A stretch of DNA of 64,000 bases from Cryoendolithus antarcticus (Eukaryota; Ascomycota; Dothideomycetes; Cladosporiales; Cladosporiaceae): NCBI GenBank assembly GCA_002077065.1, contig NAJO01000032.1:310001-374000 (forward strand), given 5' to 3'. This document shows, in pieces, positions 9,619-20,119 of this stretch. The notes below the pieces were generated by a model. The model was not told where the DNA came from, did not search any database, and saw only the letters and a list, made by a program, of their open reading frames with translations. Position numbers and translations under genes: made by a program. Every line of letters starts with the position of its first letter. Position 1 is the first letter of the stretch.

Positions 9619-12600
9619 ATGTCAGTCCGCGGCGAGCGGGTTGTCTACCGCGAGCGGGATCGCGATCGCGACGACGACTGGCAGCCTGAGAAACGATCGT
9701 ACACCACAGTAAAACGCTACCAAGTCCCCGACCGGTCCTTCGATGAAGATGCCGTGCAGACAGACAAGATCATGGTGCGGCGAGAGCGTCGTGAGGATCC
9801 ACCTCCACGGACTGAAGTCAGCTATCGCGCCAGTGATCGAGATATAAGGGATCGCGGCCATCGCGAAGAGAGCGAGTATCGTGTCACCGAGAGAGTGACT
9901 GAACGAGAGCGCGAACGAGAGATCCCACAGCGCCGCGACATTTCCTATCGTGTGTTGGAGCGGGATGACCACGACCGCCACTCTCACTCGGACTCACGCA
10001 GCGAGTTCCGCTTTGTCGAGCGAGAGCGCGAGACAGTCCGCGCACCACAACCGCCGGTCGAAGAACGTGTGCGCGAATATAGGTTCGAGAGAGAGCGATC
10101 ATACTCGCCTCCGCGACGTGAACGCGAAAGGGAGCCCGAGGTCGAAAGATATGTGCGGAATACAGAGTACTACCAGCAACCACAACCGATCATCATCCGA
10201 GAGTCTGCAGCACCGCAGCCGATCATTATCGAGCGCGAACGCCGAGAACCACAGCCGATTGTCATTCGGCGTGAGGAGCCACAGTACGAGGTAATTGAGC
10301 GAGATGAGGTGCGCGAAGAGAAGATGTCGATGGTCCGCAGAGACGATCCACCGGCCCCTGCTACTGTTGTCTCCAAAGCACCGTCCAGAGCGCTGACAGT
10401 GCAGAACAAGGCGAATGACGAGGATTACTTCTACGAGCGTCGCATACGCGAGGTCGAGCGCGCACCACGAGATGACATCAGACCGCGAGACAGCGCTTCC
10501 CAGGCCAGCAGCGATGACAGCTACGAATATATTCGTCGCGAGCGCGTGATTGAAGGCGAGCGCGAACGGTCGCGATCGAGTCACCGCAAACGCGATCTAG
10601 CTGCTGGCGCTCTTGCTGGTGTTGCGGGTGCCGAGATTCTTCGCAGTCATCGTCAGAAAGAAGGAAAGGACGTAGGGGGACGAGGTCGCTCGATCATTGG
10701 TGGCGCGGCAGTTGGTGCGATTGGTGCCGAGGCCATTCGTCGCGCGAAGAGCTTCAGGAAAGAGTCTCGCAGTCGCAGTCGATCCAGGGGCAGCTCGTAC
10801 GAGTCAAGGCGTCATCGCAAGCACCGTTCAAAGTCGCGCGAACGTAGTAAGTCGCGGGTCAGGCAGTACGGTGGTATGGCGGCGGTCGCAGCAGCTGGCG
10901 CACTAGCGGGCTACGCTTTGATGAAGAACAAGGGCAACAAGGGCGAGACGATCATCGTGAAAGAGGGCAATGACAGACGGTCACGGTCAAGACGCCGTGC
11001 TGCTAGCAGGGACACTGGCTACTTGTCAGAGTCTTCTTATAGGAGTCGGAGCCGGAGTCAGTCAGCGCGAAACCCGGAACACCGCAACAAGCGCATAGCA
11101 CAGGCTGGCGCGCTCAGTGCTGCAGCAGCTGGCATCTACAACCACGTCCGATCGAAGAGTCGTGGTGGTGGTAAGTCCCGATCTCGCAGTCGCATACAAC
11201 AAGGTGCGCCCATCGCGGTGGCCGGACTTGGAGGTGCTGCTTTGGCAGGCCTGTACGAGAAGAACAAGGCAAACAAGGAAGCGAAGAAGGCTGCAATCAT
11301 CGATAGTGAGATTCACAGAGGGAGAGGAAGGCACTCGAGAAGCCGGTCAAGGAGTAGGTCCGTCCCTGCACCTTATGCTGCGCGTGACAGACACAGGGTT
11401 GATGAGGACTACGTAGCCTACGGCGCCGATCCTATTCACCCTGATCGAGATCGTGCTTACTACAGCGACGAGGAGCCCGGATCTTATCGCAGAAGGCATT
11501 CGAGAGGCCATTCAAGGGGTCACTCGAGCGGAAGCAGTCCGGACAATAGGCGCAGACACTCTAGCAGGAGTCGCAGTCGAGGTGTCTCTGGTGCAGAGGC
11601 TGCCGGTCTTGCTGGCGCTGCTGCTCTGGGCGCGCATGAGCTCAGTAAGAGAAGAGAGCGTAGTCGCAGTCGCGCAACCAAAGATGGGAGGAGTATGCTT
11701 ATCAATTCGTGAGATTCAGCACAGGCAGCACTAACAAATATCTAGGACGAAGTGACGACTACACCGACACAACATACAGCGACTACGACCACCCGAGCGG
11801 CTACATCGCACCGCGGCACTCTGACGCCGGATACAATCGCCAAGGCGGACAGTCTTCCTATCCAGGCGGCATGCACTTCCCACCACCTCCGAATGCAGCG
11901 CAAGCAGATCCAGCATACGCGAATGCGCACGCTGACCCATTCGCTTCCAATCGTGATAGTACTGCCGCAGCTCAGAACTACAGCCCGTACCCCGCTTACA
12001 ACCCAGCCGACTACCCTGCTACCGGTACTACACACCCCTACGAACAGACACGAGGCGCATATGGTGAAAGCGATGCCACTCTCGGCGCGCCTTACCCCGG
12101 TCAAGACACATTCGCAGGCGATAGCCGCTTCGCGGCGCCTGAGGATGCTGCTGCACAGCGTGAGCGCGAGCATGAGATACGCGAAGATGCTGCGGCGGAG
12201 GAGGCGAGACATCGCGGGCGCGACCGTGATCCAGGAAATGTGAGTGGCTCTCCAGTGCATGTATCGGATCCTGCGCAGCAGCGAGGGGTGGAAGCTGCTG
12301 CTGCTGGCGGTGGCGTTGTCAATGTTGGTCGTGAAGGCGAGGATCAGGATGCGGGTATGTCTACCAACGGCACCCGGGACTGATTGGAGCGCGACGATGA
12401 CATATATATTTCACCTGCGTTACGTGGATGCTGACTTATCATTCACAGATGGTGTAATCACCCCTCGCGCTCGATCAACGAGTCGCGTCCGCTTCGATCT
12501 CGGGTCCAATATCGCTATCTCCCCAGAAGATACTCGTAGGACAGGCACTTCCAGCGACGACCGCTCTTCCCGCTCCCGCGAACGACGCCGCCGCCGTAAC

Positions 12601-12951
12601 GCCGACGTGGAAGCCTCCCCCGACGGCCATCGCCATCACCACAGAACGACGCGCCCCGATAACGACGGCGCGCACGACTCACCATCTCTCTTCCGCGACA
12701 AGTACGATCACCCGCCGCATGAGGATGACTCTGACAGTACTGTTGAAATGCCTGCGAGATTTGATGAACGCGGACAGCGCAAACAAGAGAGCAGTGGGAA
12801 TGAGCTTGCGGATAGCATTCAGGCGCTTCTCAGTGGGAGGGGTGGGGCTGGGGAGCTGCTCAAGGGGATCATGGGGGCGGGGGGCGGAGAAGGGGAGAGT
12901 GATAGGGAGAGTGGGCGGAGTGGGAGGAAGCGGCGCCGCAGAGGGGAGTAA
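9619..12951 (+). CDS. RS-rich DUF3824 protein (join 9619..11692, 11746..12354, 12449..12951)
   Basis: Three exons encode a 1,061-residue, highly charged, mostly disordered protein. The first ~320 residues are Arg/Glu-rich with many RERERE-type blocks and repeated PQPIIIRE / PQPIVIRR motifs. From about residue 330 come six short Gly/Ala hydrophobic segments, for example AAGALAGVAGAEIL, IIGGAAVGAIGAEAI, AAVAAAGALAGYALM, and GLGGAALAGLYEKNK. They alternate with SR dipeptide stretches (SRSRSRG), the pattern of DUF3824 repeats. The C-terminal exons add a Tyr/Pro/Gly region and a final Gly-rich segment. Introns are 53 and 94 nt with CTAAC or CTGAC branch sites and join in phase 1. Related fungal proteins are poorly characterised; some septal-pore-associated proteins have similar composition, but that role here is only a guess. 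Confidence 0.88.
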
Positions 12952-13486
12952 CGACTTGATGACAGGCAGCAGGATGAGATGATCGGGCAGATGGTGGGTT
13001 TTGCTATGATGCGACGGCTTGACCAGAGAGGGTGGACGTTGTGCTTGAAGATGCGATGATACCTATGATACATTCCAATGCACTATGAGCTTCGAACACA
13101 ACATCGCGGTCCATACATGCATCCCGGCATATACAGCCTTGACAGCGACGTCTCATCTCACCTCAGACCCCAAACGCCACGCTCGTGCGGCCTCCGAGGA
13201 TCTGCATTTAGATTGCAGATCATCCCCCTGCGTTAATCGTTGCCAAGCTGCCTCGGCTTCAGACATGTGGCGCTCCGCGTCTGGGAGAGTTCACGTCGCG
13301 ACTCCACCTCAGCGGGACCAGACGAAGCCACCGTTAATGGTCAGACTCAGGGAGAGGGGGCATCTGGGCTGTATCCTGATGGTTTGCGCCATGTAGTAAA
13401 CTGTCTCCTCGACATGTTTTGACAGAATTATTCGCATGCGTGCACAGAGTCGTTAGGCGGCGGCATCATCCTCTCGCTCCATCACG
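12952..13486. other. Intergenic, upstream of GT71 gene
   Basis: 535 bp between two same-strand genes. Two short frames (13085..13396 and 13240..13422) have no protein-like features. No repeats or RNA gene seen. Confidence 0.5.
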
Positions 13487-14956
13487 ATGACCCCGATTAC
13501 ATCTTTCCTTGGCCGCTGGCAGCGCCCGATCGCTGTTTCTGTTATACTGGTCATCTTGATTCTCGCCATCTTCCCGAGGCATCATCGAGAGGCGATCCAC
13601 GATACATACACCAACTACTTCCCGCCCAAGTCCTCGCACAGCACCGCAGCGGCTTCAAGCGGGACCCACGTCACGGATTTTGCGCACCATTTCAAGACGC
13701 CGGATGACTTCAAGCCGCATTTCTTCCAGGTCGCGAAGCTCAGCCCGCTAGATGTGCAAGACGCTAAGCGGACGTGCTTCTGGAACGATGAGGATTACAG
13801 GAAACAGCAATTCCAATGGGGTCCGGATCAGGATTGGTTTGCGAACCAGTCCACGCTCGCTCAGACTGAGGCGAGGCGGCAGGAGTGGCATGAGTTTGTC
13901 GCGAACGACCTTGTGCCATGGGAGAGTGTCAAGGGGAAACATAAGGGGAGGGGAATCGTGACATTGGCAGGACATGGCGATACGATCCCGCGCGTGGCGA
14001 TTCTGATGAGGCAGTTGGTGAGGCTGGGTAGTAAGCTTCCGGTGGAGATTCACTTTTGGGAGGACGAGATGAACGAGGAGAGTAAGGCGTTCCTGAACGC
14101 TATATACCCTCGAATTCGATACAATGACTTGAGCGCCTCGGACAACTTCTGGAAGACGCATGGCCCCACGGAGAGGAATTACGGACACTACCACTTCAAA
14201 ACCGCCGCTGTGGTAGACACGCTGTTCTCCGAGTTCCTGCTCCTAGACTCCGATAACATCCCCCTAACCCTCCCGGAAGACCTCTTCGAAGCGCCAACCT
14301 ACAAAGAATACGGCACAGTATTCTGGCCTGATATCGCGCGCACGCGGCACCAAAACCCAATCTGGGCCATCACGCGCACTTTCTGCAACCCGGCCGAGTA
14401 CGAGCAAGAGTCGGGCCAAATGCTCGTCAACAAGGCGAAGTTCTTCTACCATTTGCAGCTGGCAGCCTGGTTCAACGAGCAGGATTACTACAAGCACCTC
14501 CTCCTAGGCGATAAGGATATGTTCCGCTTCGCGTGGCATGCGCTCAAGACGCCCTATGGCAAGCCATCGAAATGGCTCACATCCGGCGGCACATCTCACG
14601 ATGGGAATTACTGCGGTCATACATTCATCCAAGCCCATCCCGATAATGGCGAGATGGCTTTCTTGCATCGCGGGTACTTCAAGGGCATGAAAGCTCCCGC
14701 ATTGAAGTGGTTCAGGGAGCGAGGGGGCGTGTTCCAGAAGTTCAAGCAGAGTAAGTATCCCGAGGACTTTGCGTTCCCGCAGGAGAGCGTATGGGGAGGC
14801 ACCGGGATCGAGGGCGTGGAGGGAGGGTGGCATTGCATGGGACTTGAGGGTGTAGATGAGCAGCCGATGGATGACCTTATACCTGGGATCAACGAGCTTT
14901 TCGAGGAGTTGGGGGGTTATTGGATGGTGGATGAGGCGGAGAAGAAGGGTTCGTAG
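13487..14956 (+). CDS. Golgi alpha-mannosyltransferase, GT71 (MNN1/MNN2 type)
   Basis: Single-exon 489-residue type II membrane protein. A short cytosolic tail is followed by one transmembrane anchor (about residues 14-29, IAVSVILVILILAIF) and a lumenal stem and catalytic domain. The core starts with GRGIVTLAGHGDTIPRVAIL and LGSKLPVEIHFWEDEM, as in MNN2-family enzymes that recognise GDP-mannose. The metal-binding DxD motif is LLLDSDNIPL (DSD). GTVFWPDIARTRHQNPIW and ESGQMLVNK are further GT71 signatures. Such enzymes add or branch alpha-mannose on N-glycan outer chains or other mannoproteins in the Golgi. Whether the linkage is alpha-1,2 or alpha-1,3 cannot be told from sequence alone. Confidence 0.92.
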   Translation: MTPITSFLGRWQRPIAVSVILVILILAIFPRHHREAIHDTYTNYFPPKSSHSTAAASSGTHVTDFAHHFKTPDDFKPHFFQVAKLSPLDVQDAKRTCFWNDEDYRKQQFQWGPDQDWFANQSTLAQTEARRQEWHEFVANDLVPWESVKGKHKGRGIVTLAGHGDTIPRVAILMRQLVRLGSKLPVEIHFWEDEMNEESKAFLNAIYPRIRYNDLSASDNFWKTHGPTERNYGHYHFKTAAVVDTLFSEFLLLDSDNIPLTLPEDLFEAPTYKEYGTVFWPDIARTRHQNPIWAITRTFCNPAEYEQESGQMLVNKAKFFYHLQLAAWFNEQDYYKHLLLGDKDMFRFAWHALKTPYGKPSKWLTSGGTSHDGNYCGHTFIQAHPDNGEMAFLHRGYFKGMKAPALKWFRERGGVFQKFKQSKYPEDFAFPQESVWGGTGIEGVEGGWHCMGLEGVDEQPMDDLIPGINELFEELGGYWMVDEAEKKGS

Positions 14957-15083
14957 GAGATGGCAATTGGATAGACTTTCGTATTGTTTGACTACCAACC
15001 GCCTCTGGCACGCAACCGTAAGCAAGGCTGTGTCGTACCCCGAGCCTGGGTGCAGCAGTGGTGTAGTCTTGGGTCTGTACAAT

Positions 15084-16153
15084 CTACAAACGACGTTCAT
15101 ACTCTGCCAGCCTGCTTTTCGCATCACAAGAAGCCACATCAGGTAAACCTACGACCTCAAGAGCGAAACTGGCAGCGACGTTGCCATATGCCGCTGCCCG
15201 CACGAAGTCGTGTGTCTCCAGCCAGCCCATCGCGAAGCCGCCGAGGAACGCGTTGCCTGCTCCTGTAGGGTCGACGATACGATCTGACTGTTCCAGGCCG
15301 AAAAACGGAGGGAGCCAGGCTGAATGGTGGTGTTCTTTGCAGGAGGGAGGGGTATGGAGGACGAAGCAGCCGTGCTCTGCGCAGCGGATCAGGATACAGA
15401 CTATGTCATGAGGATCCTTCGCTTCTGTCGACGAGGGTAAGAACGCTCGCGATTGCCGCTCGACTCGCCCCCTGTCGAAGCTTGCATCGCTGGTGTCGTT
15501 CGAGGCGCGAAAGAAAGCACCCAGCTCGACATGGTTTGGCGAAAATACTGGGACCTTCCCGCTCGCCACCAGCTGCTTGTGCTCCTCTAGCGCCTTAGGA
15601 GTGCAGGACTTCGGATGCGGCTCCCAGATCACCAAAGGCTTGGACGCGATCCCAGCATCTTGACGTAGCGAACAAAGTTCATCGATCTGTGAGCTGACTG
15701 CGGCGACCGTGTCAAAGAAATGGAAGCAGTTCGCTCCAAGCAGAGGTGTGTTGATGAGATCCGAGGGCGTAGTATTGAGTGATGGAGTGAGGCGGGTGAA
15801 GAGGCGATCCGAGCTGGATTCGCCGTAGTGCACACGACCGCGTGCTGAGGGTTGACCGGGGCATGGTAGGATCAGAAGATTAGGAGTCCATGTTGCGAAG
15901 AGACCCAACAGGGCAGAAGGGAAGTCGAACCCAGTCTTGATGATGAAGCCAATCTCACAAGGGTCGGTGGTGAAGAGTCGGGCGCCGATAGTCGCTAGGT
16001 GCCATGTTAGACTTTGCTATCTTGTACGCGCTGTGAGGCCGAGATCATGAACGTACCGAATGCTACAGCACCACCAGCGACGTCTCGTAGCACCTCTTTG
16101 CCGGACGCGTGTATCTCGTCCAACCACACGCCGCCAATGGAGACAAAGTTCAT
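15084..16153 (-). CDS. MAK32-like PfkB-family kinase (complement join 15084..15994, 16057..16153)
   Basis: Two exons give a 335-residue PfkB/ribokinase-fold protein most like the fungal MAK32 group. Exon 1 starts MNFVSIGGVWLDEI, the usual N-terminal GG strand, and continues through a 62-nt intron (GTACGT donor, TAG acceptor, phase 1) into TIGARLFTTDPCEIGFII. The C-terminal signature is DPTGAGNAFLGGFAMG. The position that is the catalytic Asp in classical PfkB kinases (GAGD) is Asn here, as I recall for MAK32 relatives, so true kinase activity is uncertain. Yeast MAK32 was found through maintenance of the L-A double-stranded RNA virus toxin system; its biochemical role is unclear. The gene is convergent with the GT71 gene and divergent from the F-box-like gene. 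Confidence 0.88.
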
Positions 16154-16496
16154 GGTTTCTGGAAGTAGATGGTCAGCATGAACGTCTCAAGTGCGATTTG
16201 ACTTTATTCGAGCAACACTTCTCGACCATCGACTTCACTACGACTGGTCGAAGATGCCGTTGAGATACGGCCCACTCGAGAAAAAAGAGATTTGAGAGAA
16301 GAAGGTGAAGCCAAAACTCACGTATTTCGTTCGCCATAACATATCGAAATCAACTCCAATACTGCTCCCACGACGTCTCACGGCCGACATCCGGTAATGC
16401 ACACCCGGTAGCCAGACTTACTGCCTCGCGATCAACCTACATACGTAGGGACACCGTATGCGTGGGGAACGCGTTGCTCATGCTTTGCGGAAAAAG
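16154..16496. promoter_or_regulatory. Divergent promoter region, MAK32-like / F-box-like
   Basis: 343 bp between the start of the MAK32-like gene and the proposed start of the F-box-like gene. No distinct motif is recognised. Confidence 0.4.
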
Positions 16497-18060
16497 ATGA
16501 GCACCATAGCCCAGGAGGCGAAAAAAATGGCGATGTTCCTGCATATGAAGAAAGCCGCCGAAACGGAGACCGAGAAGTGGATGAAGAATGTACGTTAGCC
16601 TGCGCTCTTCCATTATTCTGCAGGTCTCGAAAGCACGTGAGCATCGCTTGTGGCATTATCCAGTACGCCGTAACAGCGAATTATCCAGCTGTGATAACGC
16701 GGAGAAAGAGCAGACGATGAGGTGCGGATGTTCACATTGCAGCAGCTGCTTGGCCTTTCGAAGGTCTCTCGAGGGTGAAGTTGACATTCGCGGCGTGTGC
16801 GATAGCAGCACAGGAATATCTGATCTTTTCCGGAGAGCCGGGGGGGGGGGGGAATTTGTAACACTAACGTATTTTCAGAAGCCGGAGGATGTGAACGAAG
16901 CTGCAGTCCTTCCTTCAGCCAAGGTATTCGGTACGGCTGAATTGCTGGTCCTCATCCTATTTGAGGTAGCAAGGCCATGGAAAGCGCCTGAGGGGTCGAC
17001 CTGGGCTCAAGCCCAGCGCTGGAGTGCTTTCACCGGCATGCGCACTCTGTTGCTCGCCCAAAAAGTGGACAAAGTCTGGCGGAACACCATCAAGGAATCG
17101 GAGCAGTTGCAACGACTGCTGTTTCTCGAGCCTGCCAAGTGCGAGCCCGTGTCGTATATCGATTGGCATCTTGACTCTCTCAAGCACTACAGAACGCCTC
17201 TCAGAAGCACCTTCGATGGAGGACAAGAAGGCGGGCCAGTATACGGACCAGAAGGACAGATCCTAGTGAGAAAGTATCCAGCGCACTGGGGTGAATATCG
17301 GGATGATGCAGGCCGGTAAGTCGTTCCGCAAAGGTCCATCTCTGGTAAAGTGTGAATGCTCTTGCGCTGTTTCAAATGCACCTGCAACAGTGATTTGCGA
17401 CATGACCCTGTCGTTGAGAGTCGCCAGTACTAGAAATGCTCTCGTTGATGCTGCATGGGGTATTTTCTATGGCAGATGGACTTATGGTAGCCCAGGAGAG
17501 CATCAAGACTTGCGGAGAAGCGAACGGTGCCAGTCCAGAACCGGATGCTAATGAGTCTTCGCAGGCACCACGTCTTCGCCAATCCTCTCCTCATGCACAC
17601 TTTTGACTTCCTCAAACCAGACGGCCTCTACTCGGGAGAGCACGAACTGAACCTCCCCTATACATTCCATCATGAAGAGGCTTCATGGAAGAAGATGCTG
17701 ATCTCGCAACCACCAATCAAAACGTTGCTGGTGAGGCATGAGCACCGCGTGGATGGCGCAATCAAAGGCTGGGGACTGTCTCTGGTTCGATCCAGGGGCA
17801 GAGACGCCACCCAGCCGACCCTAGCTGCTGGTTTGACTGTTGGCATGGGCGGATTGTCCACGCTTAGCAACCTTGGTTCACGAGCTCGAGATCGGCAGTG
17901 GCTGGATGGGATGGACCAGTGGGAGCAGTGGAAGGGAGTTGAGAGCTTGAAAGTGATTGAGGATGTTGGAAAAGCCGTTGCGGAGGAGAAACTGGAAAGG
18001 GAGAAGGAGAGGGAGAAGGAGAGGATTGACTCACTTTCGGCTTGTCTCGCTGCGATCTAA
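16497..18060 (+). CDS. F-box-like protein, fungal expanded family (join 16497..16589, 16879..17315, 17565..18060)
   Basis: The central part AKVFGTAELLVLILFEVA ... TLLLAQKVDKVWRNTIKES ... LQRLLFLEP is the degenerate F-box of a family greatly expanded in Dothideomycetes, and FANPLLMHTF plus EEASWKKMLISQPPI are its downstream hallmarks. The model gives 341 residues ending in a Glu/Lys/Arg helix. Intron 2 (17316..17564, 249 nt) is well supported by a GTAAGT donor, GCTAAT branch and phase-2 continuity (HHVFANPL). Intron 1 (16590..16878, 289 nt) joins a small Lys/Glu-rich exon (MSTIAQEAKK...) in phase 0 to a CACTAAC...TTTTCAG acceptor; it is plausible but less certain. That intron holds a G homopolymer of about 12. 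Such proteins may act as substrate adaptors of SCF ubiquitin ligases, an inference. Confidence 0.75.
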
Positions 18061-18669
18061 GGCCGTCTGAGGTGCTTTGCTTCTCCAGAAGCGCAAGCAC
18101 GCTCCTATGCTCTTATCAAGAGACTCCTTCAACCGCGGCTGGAACCTGCAGTATCGGTAAGATGGAACTGCGACTGATCAGGATGCCTGCACTCACGTCT
18201 GGCTTTTCCCGGGGTCCTTGGTTCACCTGGTCAGTACTGCAGATAGCGTACTATTGGCAGTACCTGCGGCGCGAGTAGCACGAAGGGGAGATACGTTTAG
18301 GTAGCTGTAGTCGGAACGCTCTTCTCAAGTCCAAATGCTCCTGTACAATCGTTGGCGCATGTGCACCAGTGGGTGCGCAGTGTAAGGTAGGCGAGGGAGC
18401 GCAGACTGAGTAGCAGCGTCTTCGTCTAGAATTGAGTACTCTCCATAACACGGCGGTATTGCGAAGCACGGCTGCAAATATGTTTAGGATTGCAGAGCAG
18501 TATTTGAAGTTTTACATGTAACTTACATGTAGAGAGACGAAGGCATCGCTCAAAGAACGCCAAGACCACTCCCCGCGACGCGTCCAGGCGCGTCTCCCTC
18601 GACTTCAAGTCATTTCGTGGATTCACCTTTCACTTGATGCCGGACTGGACAGCTCATGAGGTCGTCACG
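18061..18669. promoter_or_regulatory. Upstream region of SLD2
   Basis: 609 bp between the F-box-like gene and SLD2. The last 100 bp contain MCB-like motifs (listed separately). Otherwise I see nothing distinctive. Confidence 0.5.
18578..18593. promoter_or_regulatory. MluI cell-cycle box (MCB) upstream of SLD2
   Basis: A perfect ACGCGT lies at 18578..18583 and a second CGCGT core at 18589..18593, about 80-90 bp before the SLD2 start. ACGCGT is the known binding site of the MBF (Mbp1/Swi6) G1/S activator. A role here is inferred from the gene's function and the position. Confidence 0.55.
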
Positions 18670-20103
18670 ATGAGTACACAATCAGCAGACTTACTGCGAG
18701 ATGAGCTGAAGACATGGGAGAAGAAGTTCCGCGCCGATCACGGGCGAAAACCTGGACGAGACGACATCAAGAGCGATGCTTCCATCGCCGCAAAGTACAA
18801 GATCTTCAATGGACTCAATGGACGATCGAAGCCCGTCCCTGTACAATCAGAAGCTGCCATTGTGGCAACTACACCACGGAAAGCGTCGCGGCGCTCCATG
18901 TCCAGCGTTCAGCCGCTCAGTGAAAGGCCGACGAACACAACACATAGCACGCCGCAGAAGGCAGTGCCGGCATACAAAAGTCTCGCTGCCATAGCATTGT
19001 CTCCAGTGCGAGAGGATGAGACTACTCCAGCGCACATCAAGTGCCTACTTGGGCCTACACCGCAGCGAGATGGGCAGGTTCTCGGCATCTTCGATATGCT
19101 CGAAAGTGGTACACCCACCAAGGGTAGTGCTTATGCCGCCGCTTCCAACGACACTCTGGTCGCCGCCACTCCCAGCAAGTCCATCAAATCCATCGCCTCA
19201 CTCGACGCACTCTCCCGCACACCCCAATCCTCAGGTACCCGGCGCTTCCTCGACAAATTCGCCGGTACACCTCTTAAGCGGAAGCGAGATGCCCTCGATG
19301 TCGGTACACCCGGCACCAGCAAACGAGCCTTCTCTACGCCTGCCTTCCTGCGCCGCTCGTTCCCGCTGGCACAGATTGAGGAGGATCAGGAAGAGCTCCC
19401 CGCAATGCTTCCTCCACTTCCACCACGGCGATCGCTAGCCCGTAGTCTGAGCAGCATCATCCGCGACATGAAGAAGAGCGAAGACAAGCGCATGGAAGAC
19501 GACTGGGACGTCTTGAACGAGCTCGAAGAAGAGGATCGAGGCGGAGTGCGCAGACCAGCGAGACCTGAGGTGCTGGTGGACGACAGCCAGGAAATGCCGC
19601 TGGGTCCTGATCAAGGACCAGAAGAAAGTGAGGATGACTTTGATCCTGCTGCACATGGCGCATTGGGTCCGAATGGGCTGCCGAGGAAGGTGTGGAAGAA
19701 GAAGGGTTTGAAGAGGACGACGAAGGCGCATAAGTTCAAGCCTGTGTTGCGGAAGCCTGGCAAGGCGGCAGAATTGGAGGATGTGCCCGAGGAGGAGGCT
19801 ATTGCCGAAACGCAGCAAAGTGATGCTGTTCGAACTGCTGCGAGTGGGAACGCTGTGGACGGCGATGCGGAGTACACCGACAATGACGAATTGCCGGATA
19901 TCGCTACAGTCTCCGCGAAGCCAGCGCAGGCCAAGCCATCGACCGCAGCACAAGCGGATGCTGCACTGTCAGATGGACCCGTCACAAAGGCCGCGAAGAA
20001 AGTCAGCGCATCAGCAAACGCCAATTTTCGAAAGCTCAAGATCAAGAACAAGAACTCCAAAGCCAACGGGCGGGGCGGTGGAGGCCGATTCGGCAGACGC
20101 TAA
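18670..20103 (+). CDS. SLD2: DNA replication regulator SLD2 (DRC1)
   Basis: Single-exon 477-residue protein. The N terminus, LLRDELKTWEKKFRADHGRK followed by PGRDDIKSDASIAAKYK, is the conserved Sld2/RecQL4 N-terminal motif. The middle is disordered and carries many S/T-P sites (ATTPRK, STPQK, LSPVR, GPTPQR, RTPQS, GTPLKRK, STPAF), the expected CDK targets whose phosphorylation lets Sld2 bind Dpb11 at origin firing. The region VWKKKGLKRTTKAHKFKP in the C-terminal half is another family block, and the tail FRKLKIKNKN...GRGGGGRFGRR is basic and Gly-rich. I use ATG 18670 rather than the in-frame ATG at 18634 because the family homology starts right after it. Nuclear; essential initiation factor in yeast. 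Its stop lies only 16 bp from the stop of the opposite-strand neighbour. Confidence 0.93.
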   Translation: MSTQSADLLRDELKTWEKKFRADHGRKPGRDDIKSDASIAAKYKIFNGLNGRSKPVPVQSEAAIVATTPRKASRRSMSSVQPLSERPTNTTHSTPQKAVPAYKSLAAIALSPVREDETTPAHIKCLLGPTPQRDGQVLGIFDMLESGTPTKGSAYAAASNDTLVAATPSKSIKSIASLDALSRTPQSSGTRRFLDKFAGTPLKRKRDALDVGTPGTSKRAFSTPAFLRRSFPLAQIEEDQEELPAMLPPLPPRRSLARSLSSIIRDMKKSEDKRMEDDWDVLNELEEEDRGGVRRPARPEVLVDDSQEMPLGPDQGPEESEDDFDPAAHGALGPNGLPRKVWKKKGLKRTTKAHKFKPVLRKPGKAAELEDVPEEEAIAETQQSDAVRTAASGNAVDGDAEYTDNDELPDIATVSAKPAQAKPSTAAQADAALSDGPVTKAAKKVSASANANFRKLKIKNKNSKANGRGGGGRFGRR

Positions 20104-20119
20104 AACCCCCCCCTCTTGC

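Noticed and set aside
11062..11334. Antisense frames in the SR-rich region
   Set aside because: Repetitive Arg/Ser codons commonly leave open frames on the opposite strand; no independent support.
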